Origin: Ophioceras dolichostomum
Lineage: Eukaryota; Ascomycota; Sordariomycetes; Magnaporthales; Ophioceraceae
Direction: 5' to 3'
Length of the DNA stretch: 33,315 nucleotides
NCBI GenBank assembly: GCA_003049485.1
Contig: PYST01000389.1
Span: 1 to 33,315, forward strand
This document shows positions 1 through 12,051 of the stretch, one piece after another. Position 1 is the stretch's first letter. The number at the start of each line of letters is the position of its first letter. A program made the translations under genes and the position numbers. The notes below the pieces were generated by a model that was not told the DNA's origin, did not search any database, and was given only the letters and a program-made list of their open reading frames with translations.

Positions 1-367
1 GACTCATTCGGGGCAGGGAAACCCCTCTCTGTCGTCCGTTCGGAACACGCTCGTCTCTCAATCATCTTCGGTCGTCGTCCCAGCGGCTGTCTCTGTATTA
101 TGTCTCTGTCTCTATCTCTGTCTACTACTGTTATTTGTCTCCGATACGCTGCCTTCAGGCGCGCGGGCGGCAGGCAACTCATACTCACCTAGATGCCCGA
201 CAAGCCAGCCAGCCATCCCGGGGTGTCACGGCCGCCCGGATGCCGGGATCGTCCACCACCCCTGCGTGGTGGAAGGAACCAGGCGAGAAGGCGGCAATGA
301 AGGCTGGGTCTTGTCACACGGGACCACCTAGTAGAGTGGGATGGTGGCGGGGAACAGAGAGGATGAT

Positions 368-391
368 GGCGGTGGCGATGGCGGTGGCGAT
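368..391. repeat. 12-base minisatellite, two copies
   Basis: Two perfect head-to-tail copies of GGCGGTGGCGAT, followed by a partial third. No gene is attached to it. Confidence 0.8.
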
Positions 392-3300
392 GGCGGAGGG
401 CGTCGGCACCCGGCTGCGGGCCTCCTCACGGGTAGCTGCAGCGCGTAGCGGAGAGGGGAGTGGGCGACGCACTCACTCACTTCCTCGCTTTCCTCTCACC
501 GGTCGCCAGCGGCGGCCATCCGTGTTTAACTTTCATCTCTCTGATCTCTCGACTCTGGCTGGCCAGCATCCGCGCTTTCCGCTCCTCCCCCCATCCTGCA
601 GGTGAAAGTGTGTCCCGTAGTTTTCTTTCCCCGCTCGCCTCACTGGCCGTGTCTGCCTCTCCCCCGTATTGCTCGTGCCCGTACCCGTACCTGTGCCCCG
701 TTCCCCGCAACTGAAGCAGAAGCAGCGGTGGCTGGCGAGCATTAGTGGCTGCCACGAGGACGGACGACCTTCGCCTTAACCATCGGTTCCCCTGGTTTTC
801 AGATAGAGTGTGAGAGAGACATGAACTTTCCCGACGATGCCGGCAGATCGACTTACGGACTCCTGGCAGGGACATGGGAGGACGGGATGGCGCGTGACTG
901 GGGGCCGTAAAATGGGTGTGTGAGACCCTCCTCTCACGGATGATGGCATACGGGAAGGTTAGGTGAGTGAGTGAGAGAGAGAGCGTGGCCTTGGTTTTTT
1001 TGTTCCACTAATTGCCTTTTTTCTGCCTTTCTCAGCACGGGTCACCATACGGGAGAGGCTGAGCGTGTTGAGTTATAAAATAGACGAAAATCGTCTCCAC
1101 ATACAAAACCCCCCCTGATGACCCTGATGAACCCTGGCGTCAAAATATTGGCACTACCATCCATCCCGTCGTTCTATTGTGGCTTCCGCCAACTTTTGGA
1201 TCGGTTCGGGAGCGAAGCAAGCGACCAGAGGATAATAGGTAGGTATTGGCTAGTGGCCTAGGGGAAGAAGAACGGCCAGATGGAAAGTGGAAGATACAGG
1301 GAGGAATTGGAGAGGGACATCAAGAGGGGGCCCATCACACCAACTCCGGGGCCAGCGTGCTCACACAGCGTCAGGCTAGCAACACAGCTTGGGCATCTTT
1401 GCATCACCCGGAGCGCACCGGGCCTTGTTTCTTCAAAAAAAACTTTGTTCTTTGGTCATATGAGGAGGTCTGCACTTCCCCAAGTCAACCCAGTGCTGTC
1501 CCGGAATCATCTCGGCGTTAAACGGGACTAGCGCTGCCTGCTTTAACTGTCTTCCCTCCTCTGAGGAAGACAATATCAGGGAGCATCTCCTCGTCTCTGC
1601 TACCCACTAGATTCTTGGGTCTTCAGACACGCACACAGCAGCGCTGCTCCTGTGGCGCAGTACAGTGCGGTGCAGTCGTGCTTTGCAAGCAGTACACTGA
1701 GGGAAGCGAGAGTTGTGGGCGAGGACGCAGTCACCCCTTCTCGGGCATAGTACTATTACTAGCACTCTCAATACCAGAAACCCTCTCCTCTTTTTTGTAC
1801 CACTACTCTGGAGAAAGGCATGCAGAGCGCGATGAGCCCTGTCTGCATCATTCGGATGTCGTGAGCTCTTCTTTCATCTCCTATCTACCTGTCCTCTCCT
1901 TCCATCCATTCGTTCCTCTCCCATGCCCGGCCCAGAGTTCTGCTGTGTGAGTCAGGCAGGTGGGATGACAGTTCGTTCTACCAGAGAGCAGCACTGGGGA
2001 GGGGAAAGGCGAGACCCTCCTACTCGTTTGACTCCCTCCCTTCGTCCCTTGTTCACCGATACACATAAAGGAGGCAGACTAGCGCGAGAATGGCATCAAT
2101 AAAAATATGTTGTGGAACGGTGACGAGACTCGCTCGTCAGAGAGTCCGTGATGGACAGAGATATTGACAACTGCCTACCTACCCAGTAGGACGCGCGCAT
2201 GGTTCTGCTGAGCAAGGACGGGAAATTAAGGCCAGGCATTCCACACACATGTACATACAGTACCTATCAACGTAAAGTGACCACGAAAGGCGGCCGCTTG
2301 GTCTGCTGTGTCCTCGTACGTGGTACTAGTGGAGGACGAGGACAGTGGGAAGGGAGGCCGAAGAACAAAGCGTCCCCCCGCGCAGGCTTGCTTAAGGTTT
2401 TGGTCTCTGCAAGGGTCGACAACGAGTGGAAAGAAGGTTTGATAGCGTCTAGTAGGACGACAGGGTGGCGGGCTCGTCAATAACCAATTGTGGGTGACAG
2501 CCGGCAGGCAAGCCGTCAAGGCATCAATGAATGAGTGCCTGTTGGCCGTCCGCAACTTTTCGGACCAACACTGAGGGGAAACGGACGGCTGAAGCCGCGC
2601 AACTACCAAGGGACTTCCCTGCTAGGACACGACCTGAGAGTCTAATACGAAATGATGTGTAACCAGGCTTGAGGTCTGGCTGGACCTGGACGAGCTTCCC
2701 TTTCATCCCACCACATCATCCCATCCATTCGACGAGCAGGAGGGGGCGGGGGAGTACGGAGGCGGTCCCGGAGGAGTCACCAGAAATTAAGTTCGTGATG
2801 TGCCAGAACTGAAGCAGCCAGCTTCCCTGCTTTCGCTCCCTCCCAAGGCCGGCCGGCACTCTTGTTCGAGGCGGACGGGCAAGCCAACTAGACCGACCCC
2901 CTTGGAACTTCTGAACATGAAAGGTTGGCAAACCAACAAAAAAACTAGGAAGCCCTGTCGAGCGCCACAATGACAGGCGGTGTGCCAGCGCACCTACATC
3001 GAAGCTCCCTCCCTACCTCTCTTCTGTCTTGAGGTAGGGTAGTAGGTAGATAGGTAGCCAACGAGCCGTGCAGCCGGCCAACAAGAACCAACTGGCGCCA
3101 GGACGCAGCGTTCGCCGCGTCTATGCGATTTTTGGCCCTGTGTCTGTCCCGTCGGACTCAAGGAGTTCGAACATTGATCCAAAGAGAGTAATAATGTCGC
3201 AAGCGGTTGTGGCAAAAGAAGAAGAAAAAAAAAGAGGGAGAGGGGGAACGTGTGTGTGAGAGAAGGCAGCCCAGCGAATTGAGGTGTCTCATCAATGACT

Positions 3301-5078
3301 GGCTGGCCGACCGGCCGGCCGAGCAGCAAGAAGAAGAAGAAGGGTGATAGGACATGTAAGAGACACAAGGAGAAAAAAAAGAAAGAGAGACGGCTGCATG
3401 GCACACCTACCAACCTACACGTTGCGAAAGTCAACTAATGCAGGCCCCTTTCAGGAACTTCACACCGCTATCTTCCAGCTCTCTGAATGGGGGAGAGATG
3501 GACGGCGGGTGAGAGCCAATCAGTGACCTTCGTCGCGCTGCCGTCGTTCGAATTTAGGTTTTTCAATAATATTTTTTTTTGGTCTCATATCAGTTTTTTT
3601 CCTTGAGGTCTGGAAATTCTCTTGCGTGGTAGCAAAGCGTCTTGTCGAAAGAACGCGCAGCGAGCGTACCTATTCTGAACATGTCATTCATGCCAATCTC
3701 TGCCTTACTTTTTTGTTCGCTCCCGCACTGCACACTTGGCGTGAGCGACTGGGTCTGTCTCTCAATAGAGTTGGTGTCAATCGGCTTCACCCGTTGCTAG
3801 TGCCCGGCTCTTAGTTTAACTAGTGAGTCCTCTGCATTAGTTAGGGCTGCTTTGCTCGCCAGGACCTGACGCCGGCTCGGACGCAACTAAAGCCCATGGT
3901 GAGCTTACTAGCGGGGGAGGGAGGCAGGGAGGGATGGATGGATTGAGAGGTGGCGGGGGACGCTACGCACGCTGGCCACCACGACCTCCAAGGCACAAAC
4001 AATTGAGATGAGGTCTGCCCCTGCTGCTGTTGGAACTTGGGGAGGGTGCTGGATGATAGCTAGCGGGCTTTGGCACAGCAGCTCTACAAACATGCATGTG
4101 GTGTCGTCCAGTGGCGTCGCCGCTAAGATTTAAACGGCGCAACAAACGACGCGCTAGCTTCCAACTTTCCTGTCGCATCAATCGGTTTGGTGTATGGCGT
4201 CTCTTCACCGGATACCATCCTTGGCTAGACTGAATGCACGAACTGAAAGAATGGAGGAGGAGGAAACGCGAGGTCTTTCCGGTCGAGCCTGGATGCTTTG
4301 TCCGTCCCCCTTTTTACGTCCCGTCTCTGTCTCTCTCTCAGTTCTCAGAGAGACCCGTCTAGCCTGCAGGCCAGAACAGGACGCGATCACATACCAACGT
4401 ATTGATTTTTTTTTTGTCGCAAACCTTTGACCATGCCCCCGCGCCTTTCGGCGACACAGCATTGCCTACTAGTGTGGTTCCCAGCCCTGTTTGCGCCAGC
4501 CGGATGTTCTCCCGGTCCCTGGTCGGCGAGAAAAGTGTTGGTATGTGAGAAGGCAAACCCCGCGGCCGTGGCCCACGACGGGTCGGCAGTCACAGCAGCA
4601 CAGAGCAAGCACACAGTGCAGCACAACATCATTACAGGGCTTCCTCGTTTTGCTCTCGCCCGTCCCATCCCTCCCTCACACCCATCACCCAACTCCACTA
4701 TTTTTCTTACTTTTCCGCATCCCCTGCTCTTGCGAGCGGCGGGCCAAGTTTGTCGCCACCGTGGGGGTTTTTGTTGGCCTGAGCGTAGTGGTCATATGCA
4801 CTATTGTGTCTATTGTCCTCTCCGTCCCTGACTTGGCTTCATGCCTCAAGCTCACGTAGACCAGGCACGGTCTTCTCTGTTGTGCTTCTTCTGCCTGTAG
4901 GAACTTCTTCCGCCATTGACCCCGCGCCGCCCTGCCCTTTCCTCCAGCCAGCCGGCCTGAGTCCCGAGAGAGGAAGGCCGCCAGGACTTCATGGGGGATG
5001 GGTGGGAAGATATGGGGGAGGGGAGGGAGGGGGCAAGGGGCCGGAGGTCAGAGGACTGGCCATGGGTTTTGCTTTTGC

Positions 5079-5325
5079 TTTTCTTTTTCGCTCTGTATTT
5101 TTCTGTCTCGTTTCTTCTTTGTGAGATTATTGTTTCTCATGCTTGTCTTAGTCCGCGCCAGCTCATCAATCTCTTGTTCCCCGGAAGATCGTCGTTTGAT
5201 CNTTTTCTTTTTCGCTCTGTATTTTTCTGTCTCGTTTCTTCTTTGTGAGATTATTGTTTCTCATGCTTGTCTTAGTCCGCGCCAGCTCATCAATCTCTTG
5301 TTCCCCGGAAGATCGTCGTTTGATC
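5079..5325. repeat. Identical 123-base duplication around a single N (assembly join)
   Basis: Bases 5079-5201 and 5203-5325 are identical over 123 bases, separated only by an N at 5202. A perfect duplication abutting an ambiguity character is the usual mark of two contig ends that overlap but were placed side by side instead of merged. It most likely represents one genomic copy, so the true locus would be about 124 bases shorter. A real recent tandem duplication is possible but less likely. Confidence 0.9.
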
Positions 5326-6908
5326 AGAGCGACTTGGTGTCTTTGGCTCTCGTCCCCTCGTCCATTGGATTTCTATGTGCACACAGCCGGACGTCCCACA
5401 GAATCTTCGGGGGGACTTCCAGGTGAGTGAGCGTGAAGGGCCGGGGTACATCCGTGACATGGCTCACCTCCTCCTCCAGACTCAAACATGGACATGCCCC
5501 TCGTCTTTTTGTGTCTTTTCTTTTCCGTCTCTCCGATCTATCTTCCATCCCCTTTCCCTCCTTATCTCTCTGCTCCAAGATGGTACCGATCTCTGCTTTC
5601 TAACGCTGAAACTCGCAGCGAATGGCGGAATTCATTGGCCACCATACCATCCCTCGACCATCTCTCGAGGCGACTTTCCCCTTGACGGTGGTGGCCCGAC
5701 AGCTTGGGACGCCTCCGTAATATCATTCGCGTAAGATTACTGGCCAAGCATTCAGTGCATGCATACCGCAGATTCTACGGGCCAAGCAGGGTGCACACGG
5801 CATCCTAAGCTCCCCCGCCAGACGGGGGACTAGGAAGAGGGACCGGTCGACCAGGGATAGGGAAAGCTGAACAGACACAACAGACAGATACGGAGACTCC
5901 TTTCCAGCTCTCTCATTCGCTCAGATCATGGTGGGGTGGGCCTATGAAAGGTGCATCTACCACAGTATGACTTTTCTGTTTTGCTTCTTTCTTTCCCAGT
6001 TCCTCTTTTGGACAAGCCACCCTCAGATCATGGGCCATTATTCTTTTCTTTTGTTCTCATCACTTCAGATCCTGGGCCTTAGTTACCAACGAAACACATA
6101 TGGCTGTCTTGGCTTTTATCAGCTTTGCCAGCTATGCTAGTGTCTCCTCGACCGATGTCCATGGGAGGAAAGCGAAGGAGGCAGGACAAGGGGAAACGAC
6201 GGATGGGAGATTCACCTCAGGCATGGCACGTCGCGCACCTCCAGTTGCGTCTCCCACGATCTCTCTCCCCCACTCCACCGTCAGATGGGGTATTGTTTAC
6301 TGGCGTGGGTTACTCCACCACGTGTGTCCGGACATTTGATGGCTCTCGCATTGTCGATTAGTGCATTTGGCTCCATGGATCGAACACCACCTAGCCTCAT
6401 CCCATCTCACTAGATATCAACTGCTCAATAGGAGCCAGGCAGGCCAAACGCCTCTCTCGCTGGGTATAAATTCGCAAGCCCAACTTAGATTCATTCGCGC
6501 CGTTATCAGTCACCATAACCTGCTCCCCCATTTTAGAGTCCAGGGCTCGGTGATGTGATGCCCGGCCATCGTGGTCTCAGGAAACTCAGGGAAGGAGCTA
6601 CCTCCAAGCATGTACAACTTCGAACCGCGGGGTTGACTTTCCCACCTTCCACGGAATGAACCACGCGCTAAGGACCTAGCACTGTCCTCTCGTCCATCCC
6701 CCAGCCAGCCGCCTCGAAGTCTTCCTTTTCACACCCCTCAGCGACGTGACAGGGTATCGAGCAGCGACAGGGTAGACCAAGGTTAATGTCCACGATCGAT
6801 GCTTGCCACATATTAGCACAACAGTTTTCCTTAGCACCATCCCATCCCGAGCGGACTGGACTGGCAAAGAAAGACTAGAACCAGTGGAAGCCCTTCAACT
6901 CTCCTCCA

Positions 6909-6944
6909 CCAATTCTTCCGTCCCGTTGTCTTACCCATATATAA
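6909..6944 (+). promoter_or_regulatory. CCAAT box and TATA box upstream of the 7859 gene
   Basis: A CCAAT pentamer lies at 6909-6913 and a TATATAA box at 6938-6944. They are followed by a CT-rich stretch to about 7035 that is typical of fungal transcription start regions. The first good coding start downstream is at 7859, so this promoter implies a 5' leader of roughly 0.9 kb before splicing. Confidence 0.55.
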
Positions 6945-7382
6945 CACCGCAGTCCGTCTGTCCTCCCTCCCTCCGACATTTCTTCCAGCTCTTCAAACCC
7001 TTTCTTGGACCTTGCCTTCCTTTACATCTCTAAAACGTATCGACGCCCACCCAGTCGCAAGAGATATTCGTCGGCAAGTTAAAATACAACAAGCTCGGTT
7101 TCGCGTGTGCAGCCTAGTAGCCCACTGGGTCAACCATTCGTGTCCTTCGCCAGATGCGGTATGTAAACCTCCTGTTCCTTGTTCCTCTCGCTGGACAATG
7201 TCCCTGTCTAGCGGCCGCGTCAAGCTGGAAGACCTCCCAGCCAACGACGCATGTCATGTTATTGCCCCTGTAGTACCGACTCTCCTCGGTCAACATGCCT
7301 CCAGATGTCACACCTACGCGTTATTAGTGCACCGGTATCATCCTCTCTCCCTAGCCATGGCCCATCGCTGACTGCTGCTTCA

Positions 7383-7442
7383 ATGCGGGAAACAATAGCA
7401 TCTGACAACGATGGACCGGATCCAGCGTCAAGACCAAGATAA
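7383..7442 (+). other. Upstream open reading frame in the leader of the 7859 gene
   Basis: An ATG at 7383 opens a 19-codon frame whose TAA ends at 7442, directly before a GTGAGT donor-like site at 7443. If the leader starts near the TATA box at 6938, this short frame lies in the mature 5' leader and could damp translation of the main frame. Several other short ATG frames occur in the same leader. The role is inferred from position only. Confidence 0.3.
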
Positions 7443-7818
7443 GTGAGTGCCAACCATAGCGCCATGTCAGCTACTATACGGCACTGTGTGATATCAGGTC
7501 ACTTTGGCTCCTCGTGGACGGTCTACCCTTGTGGTTGCTGGCCACTCCGAGGCTGGAATCTCTTGCTGATCTCGATACTCGAGCAGATTGGGCAACACCG
7601 CTTGCTCGGCGGGTCGTTCTTGCCAGACCGGAGGTAGTAGTGACGAGAGACTCTCGTCAGCGACGTCTCGCATTCGAGCTTGGCATCAAAACCAATCACT
7701 ACCACGAGGCATACCACCGACACCAGCACCTCTCGGCAGTGCTTGTGAATATGTACGGACTGAGTCTCACCCAACCCTGCCTGCTCCGGGAGTAGAGCCA
7801 TTGTCTGTTGTTTTTCAG
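7443..7818 (+). other. Probable 5' leader intron (376 bases)
   Basis: It begins GTGAGT at 7443 and ends in TTGTTTTTCAG at 7818, a strong pyrimidine-rich acceptor 41 bases before the chosen ATG at 7859. Removing it shortens the leader and places the first good ATG close to the splice junction. I see no ideal branch-point motif, so the exact donor is less certain than the acceptor. Confidence 0.4.
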
Positions 7819-7858
7819 AGGGAATCGCACTGACCTGGTGGACACTTCTCAGTCGAAC

Positions 7859-10800
7859 ATGTCAAACATCCAAATCGGTGGTCGCGACGCGCTGTCTCTT
7901 CCGATGCGACCCTCCAGAAGGTCTTCCGGTGGCGTCTCCTCCGGCTCCTCCGCAACCGTGTCACCGACAACGCCGATGGGCCCAACCTTCCCAACATCGC
8001 CATTCTCCCCTGTGTCACCCGAGGGCACGGCTGTGCCATCGAAGCCTACCTACCAACCATCGGCGCTGCCTATGGCAGTGTCGCCACATGGAGAGGCCAA
8101 CACTACGAGCCTCGGCCTTAATCATCCATCATATCCCGGGCAGCACCGGCCCTCTTCGAGAGGAAAGGGCAGGGGGAGAGAGATGCTAGGCGGTCAAGAC
8201 GCCACAACGGCAGCCGGGACGGCGTTAACAACAACGCCGCTAGCTGCCAACCTGCAGCTGCCTGCCAACATGGACAGTGAGAGACACGACGAGTCGGCCA
8301 TTCTAGACGACGACGAGCCGGTCCCAGAGACGCAGTCGGCATTCATGATCTCGCGTTCGCTGAAGCCTGGCGACGCGGCGCTTGCTGCAGGCGAGTCCGC
8401 TCAGAGAAGCCGACTGCAGAGCCGCATGGCCTTCCAGGATATTCCTCCATCTCGGAATTACAGTCAAAGCAGCCCCAGTAACGGCAACACCTCCGGAACG
8501 GACGACAGCGGCAGTAGCGGCGTTTTTGTCATGCCTCCTCGCCGTGTTATTCCTCCTCCTCTATGTACTACCACCTCGGACCTTACTAGTAGCCTGTTGA
8601 CGGCAAGTGAGGTCGCGCACTCCCGCCCGCAGCCAGGACCATCATCCTTGTCGCCAATTCCTCCAACGGCTTCGTTCGCGACCGTGGAACAGCCCTCCGG
8701 CTCCGGCTCCGGCCCAAGTCCCGGCCAGGGCAATGGCCAAGTCAGGGCCGACGCCGCCCCCCGGCCCAGTGTGTTCCCGGACCCGAGCCAGTGCCACAAC
8801 CCATTCCCGCTGGAGGACCAGATCAGACTCCAAGTCCAGCTCGAAAAGCATGCGCAAGGGGAGTCTCGGCAGATGCGAAAGATGCAAGAGATGCAACAGA
8901 AGCAAGGGAAACAGAGCCGTAACGACCGTGTGCCAAACGGCCCCGGCGCACCGATTGACCCCATCACGCCCACCACGCCGGCCAAGAGCCATCGGCGCAC
9001 GCAATTGAAGCCCAGTCTGGCCACCATCCTTGAATCTGAGGATCCTCAACAGCAGCAGCAGCAGCGGCGGCGGCGGCGGCAGCGGCAGCATATGTCGACG
9101 ACGGGTACCCCTAGCAGGCCAAGCCGGTATATCTCCTTCCCCGTCCCCGAGCTCGCCCCAGGCTGGTGGGAGAGGCCACGGCCTGCTCCTATTCCTCCTG
9201 TTCCAACATCATCGTCACTCTCCCCTGCTGCGCCAACCCCCAATGCTCAAGCCGACCTCCCAGCGAGCTGGTCATACATGGACATCAACGTGGACCCCGA
9301 GCTCGTAGTCGGCGCAGGGTCTACTTATAGTAAGAACCCAGGTTTCGGAACTACTACTACTACCACTACTACTTCAAGTTCGAGTGGAGGTGTTGTCACA
9401 GAGTTGGCCAGGTATGGCGTCCGTATCTATGTTACTCTCAGGGGACGGTTTTATGTTTTTTTTTTTTCGCGGACCCTGGCGGCAACGGTCTCCCAGCTGC
9501 AGCGAGGCAGTGGGAGACGTGTAGAGAAAGATACCTTCCTTACTTTGCCTGGGAGAGCACCTACCTATTGATAAGTTCACTCAGCTGACGGATGGACCTC
9601 CGTGTCCAACATTTCCACAGGGCCCCGTTCCAAGCGTGCCAATCCGCCTGGTGGCGTCGCAAAGAAAAGGCCCGCATCAGGCGCATCAAGATCAAGCAGC
9701 CGCTCGGCAAGTGCCTCCAACCACCACCACAGCCACCACCCAGTTCCGCCCTCCAGCAGCTGGGCGCACTGGTTCGTCGAGCCTGGGCGGCGACTGCCCC
9801 GGCTCGCGGCTGGGCATCCCATCTTGGAAACAGGTGGCGTGAACTGGAGGGCGGGAAGGAAGAGGCAGATGCGTACGCCGACTTTGAAGACGAAGAAGAG
9901 CAGCGCCGACGGCGCTCTTTCGGCTGGGGCTGGCCCTACTCTCCGGGCGAGCTCATGCTTCCCATCCCACAAATCGCCACCACCGCAGTGCACCATCAGC
10001 AGCATAGTCACTGCCCTAGCAAGGTTGGCACCACGCCGCCTGCCAAGCCTCACCCCTACTGCGGCGGCGTTCAACGGCGGAGACGCGTCGTCAAGCGCCC
10101 CACGCTTCGCAGCAGAATTGCCATCAGAGCCGACAAGGCCACCCATGGCTGCGTCGGAATCATGCCTAACGCCTTCCAGTTCTGGTTCTACTATTGGTAG
10201 TACCGACCGAAGCGCCAGAAGCGGTGCCGGTTTAGGCACAGGCAGCGCCAGCATGGATTCTGATGTCCCTCTCCCGTTTCCGTATAATATCCGCCGCCCG
10301 CCGCCCACGCCGCGGGGCCCGCCGTCGGCGCGGTCCAAGTCGGTGCCGGCATGCCTGCGGTACGGCAGGATCAACAAGCACGGCGAGCTCGTCCCTTTCC
10401 TTCTGCTCACGGCTGAGGAGATCCGGGAGGCGCTCGCAGAGGAGGAAAAGGAAGAGGAGAAGCGAAAAGCGGCGGAGGATGAAAAGGGAAAATCGAACAT
10501 GAAGATGAGTACTCTTACACCTGACACCCAACAACAAGAAGACAAAGCATCCGAGCAGGGCAACAATCCGCCCCACCACCAACGAAGCGTCACATTCTCT
10601 TCACCCCTGGGAAAAATCCACACCATCAAACACCCCAGAATCCGCCTTCCAAAATCCGGTCTTCGCTCCTCACCCTCCCAACCCACCATCTCCACCACCC
10701 ACGGCGTCGGCTGGTTCGACCCGCAGGCGTGGTCGTTCTCGCCAGGCCCTGAATTCCACCCCTTCTCCTTCCGCGCGCTCGCCGCGAGTGGTCGTCTGCC

Positions 10801-11470
10801 GGCTTCGGTGAGGGACGACACCCTCGTCTTCGACGAGCAGTGGCAGGCGGACAACGCCGTCGAGGACATGGACCGCGCCGAAGCCGCCGCCGCCGAGCAG
10901 GCTGAAGCCGAGCTGGCGGAGCGCCTGGAGGCGGCCAAGCGCATGTGGGGGACACCGCGGCCGCACGCGGGTGCCAAAGAGTCTGGGCATCCGTGGCACG
11001 GTACGCCGTCGTCGTCGAGGCCTGGGCCCCCGCCCCCGCCCGCCGTCGCCGCCGCCAGGCCCAGCTCGACAAGGCCGCGGGTGCTCGTCGTGCCCGATTG
11101 CATGGCGTCCGCGGAGGATGAGCCGCTGATGTCGCTTGAGGAGTTGAGGAGGATTCACCTCCGGAGCGGCGGCGCGGGGAGGGACAGGGGCAGAGAGCAA
11201 GAGGAGCGGGAGGAGCGGGAGGAGCAGGAGGAGGAGGATGGCTTGGATACGGAGGACGAAGAGGAAGGAAAAGAAGAAGAAGAAGAACGACGACGACGAC
11301 GAGATAGGAGGCATAGTATTCTCACTGACGACGACCGTCACGACACTATCGCGTCGAGGCTGTTCGAACAGGGAAAGATCGGCAGGTTCGATCCTCTCAA
11401 CAACCCCAGCCAGTACGCCCAGTGCCTAGAGCTTCTGCGGCAGCTGACAATTCGTTCTGGTTTGCCCTGA
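7859..11470 (+). CDS. Unrecognised Ser/Pro/Arg-rich disordered protein, about 1.1 kaa
   Basis: I do not recognise the family. The start is the ATG at 7859, just after the acceptor at 7818. Exon 1 runs to 9422. An intron with a GTATCT donor at 9423, a CTGAC branch motif near 9586 and a CACAG acceptor at 9620 (198 bases) joins it in phase to the next exon. Read as two exons (7859-9422, 9621-11470) it gives 1137 residues ending in TGA at 11468. The protein is mostly low complexity: Ser/Thr/Pro-rich N-terminus, a Met/Gln/Lys-rich charged helix near residues 330-360, a Gln run then an Arg run near residues 398-411, a Thr run near 500, a Glu/Lys helix in the second half, and an Asp/Glu/Arg-rich segment before a compact ending (LFEQGKIGRFDPLNNPSQYA). 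A further 62-base intron at 9772-9833 is possible (see findings). The gene is clearly coding, but its internal structure is provisional and its role unknown; a regulatory or scaffold protein is only a guess. Confidence 0.75.
9423..9620 (+). other. Intron 1 of the 7859 gene
   Basis: GTATCT donor, CTGAC branch-point motif about 35 bases before the acceptor, CACAG acceptor. Length 198 bases, a multiple of three, which matches the same reading frame being open on both sides. It contains a run of about a dozen T near 9455. A second donor (GTATGG at 9412) would shift the downstream frame and is less favoured. Confidence 0.6.
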
Positions 11471-11961
11471 CTTCTCCTGTCTAGCACTGGTTTTTTTTCG
11501 TCTTTATCTACTGTCTCTCTCTCCTTCTTTTCTCCTTACGAAAAGTTGTGACCTACCTTTTTACTTGTCTGTTTTCAGTTTCTTTGCTCTTTTTTTTGCT
11601 TTTTTTGTAGCTTGCTTAGTATCCGTATGGTATTAATATCCGAATCCAGTAGTTCATAGCATACAACTGTCATCAAGCCGCCTTGGCCCTCTCAGTCAGT
11701 CCGCCGTGGAATTTCAGCCAGTGTACTTGCGTTCGGCTGTTGCTGCTCTAATAATTGGCATGTTTTTGCAGAGTTCCTTCGCCTCCATTGCGTTGTGCTA
11801 CGGTTCCCGATCCAGTCCACGAAATGGCTACGACTAATAGCATTACACACCAAGCCACCACAAGAGTATATCAGCCTTATCCTGTCCTCCCCGACCTTTT
11901 TTTTTTACCTTATTTAGTGGCACGGCAGATTCCTTTTTCGATCGATGCCATCCTATCAGGG

Positions 11962-12051
11962 GTGGATGGATGGATGGATGGATAGATGGGATGGGAATCT
12001 TCCGAAAGAAACACAGGGTATGGGGCCGGCCAGTCAGTCAGTCAGTCAGTG
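11962..12051. repeat. GGAT and CAGT tetranucleotide microsatellites
   Basis: About five GGAT units near 11962-11983 are followed some 45 bases later by about five CAGT units near 12030-12050, in non-coding DNA. Confidence 0.75.

Larger units (their letters stand above)
1..6908. other. Gene-poor region, no supported coding gene
   Basis: Nearly 7 kb with many short open frames on both strands, none with the GC-rich third positions, length or recognisable domains of the real genes downstream. The stretch is dominated by CT-rich tracts (around 480-680, 4300-4350, 5500-5580), short A or T runs and a few AGGTAGGT motifs (about 1239 and 3040). Splice-like GTGAGT motifs occur (about 962 and 5421) but cannot be tied to an exon. 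It could hold a long promoter, a non-coding transcript or leader exons of the 7859 gene. The sequence alone does not decide. Confidence 0.6.

Noticed and set aside
1640..1720. tRNA-like TGGCGCAG motif
   Set aside because: No B box or pairing acceptor stem within tRNA distance.
9577..11103. Long open frame on the minus strand opposite the 7859 gene
   Set aside because: GC-rich codons of the plus-strand gene leave the antisense frame open. Its translation is low-complexity Ser/Arg/Gly without domains, while the plus strand has intron signals and a proper start and stop.
11380..11395. GGTTCGATCC resembling a tRNA B box
   Set aside because: It lies inside the coding end of the 7859 gene (residues RFDPL) and no cloverleaf or A box surrounds it.
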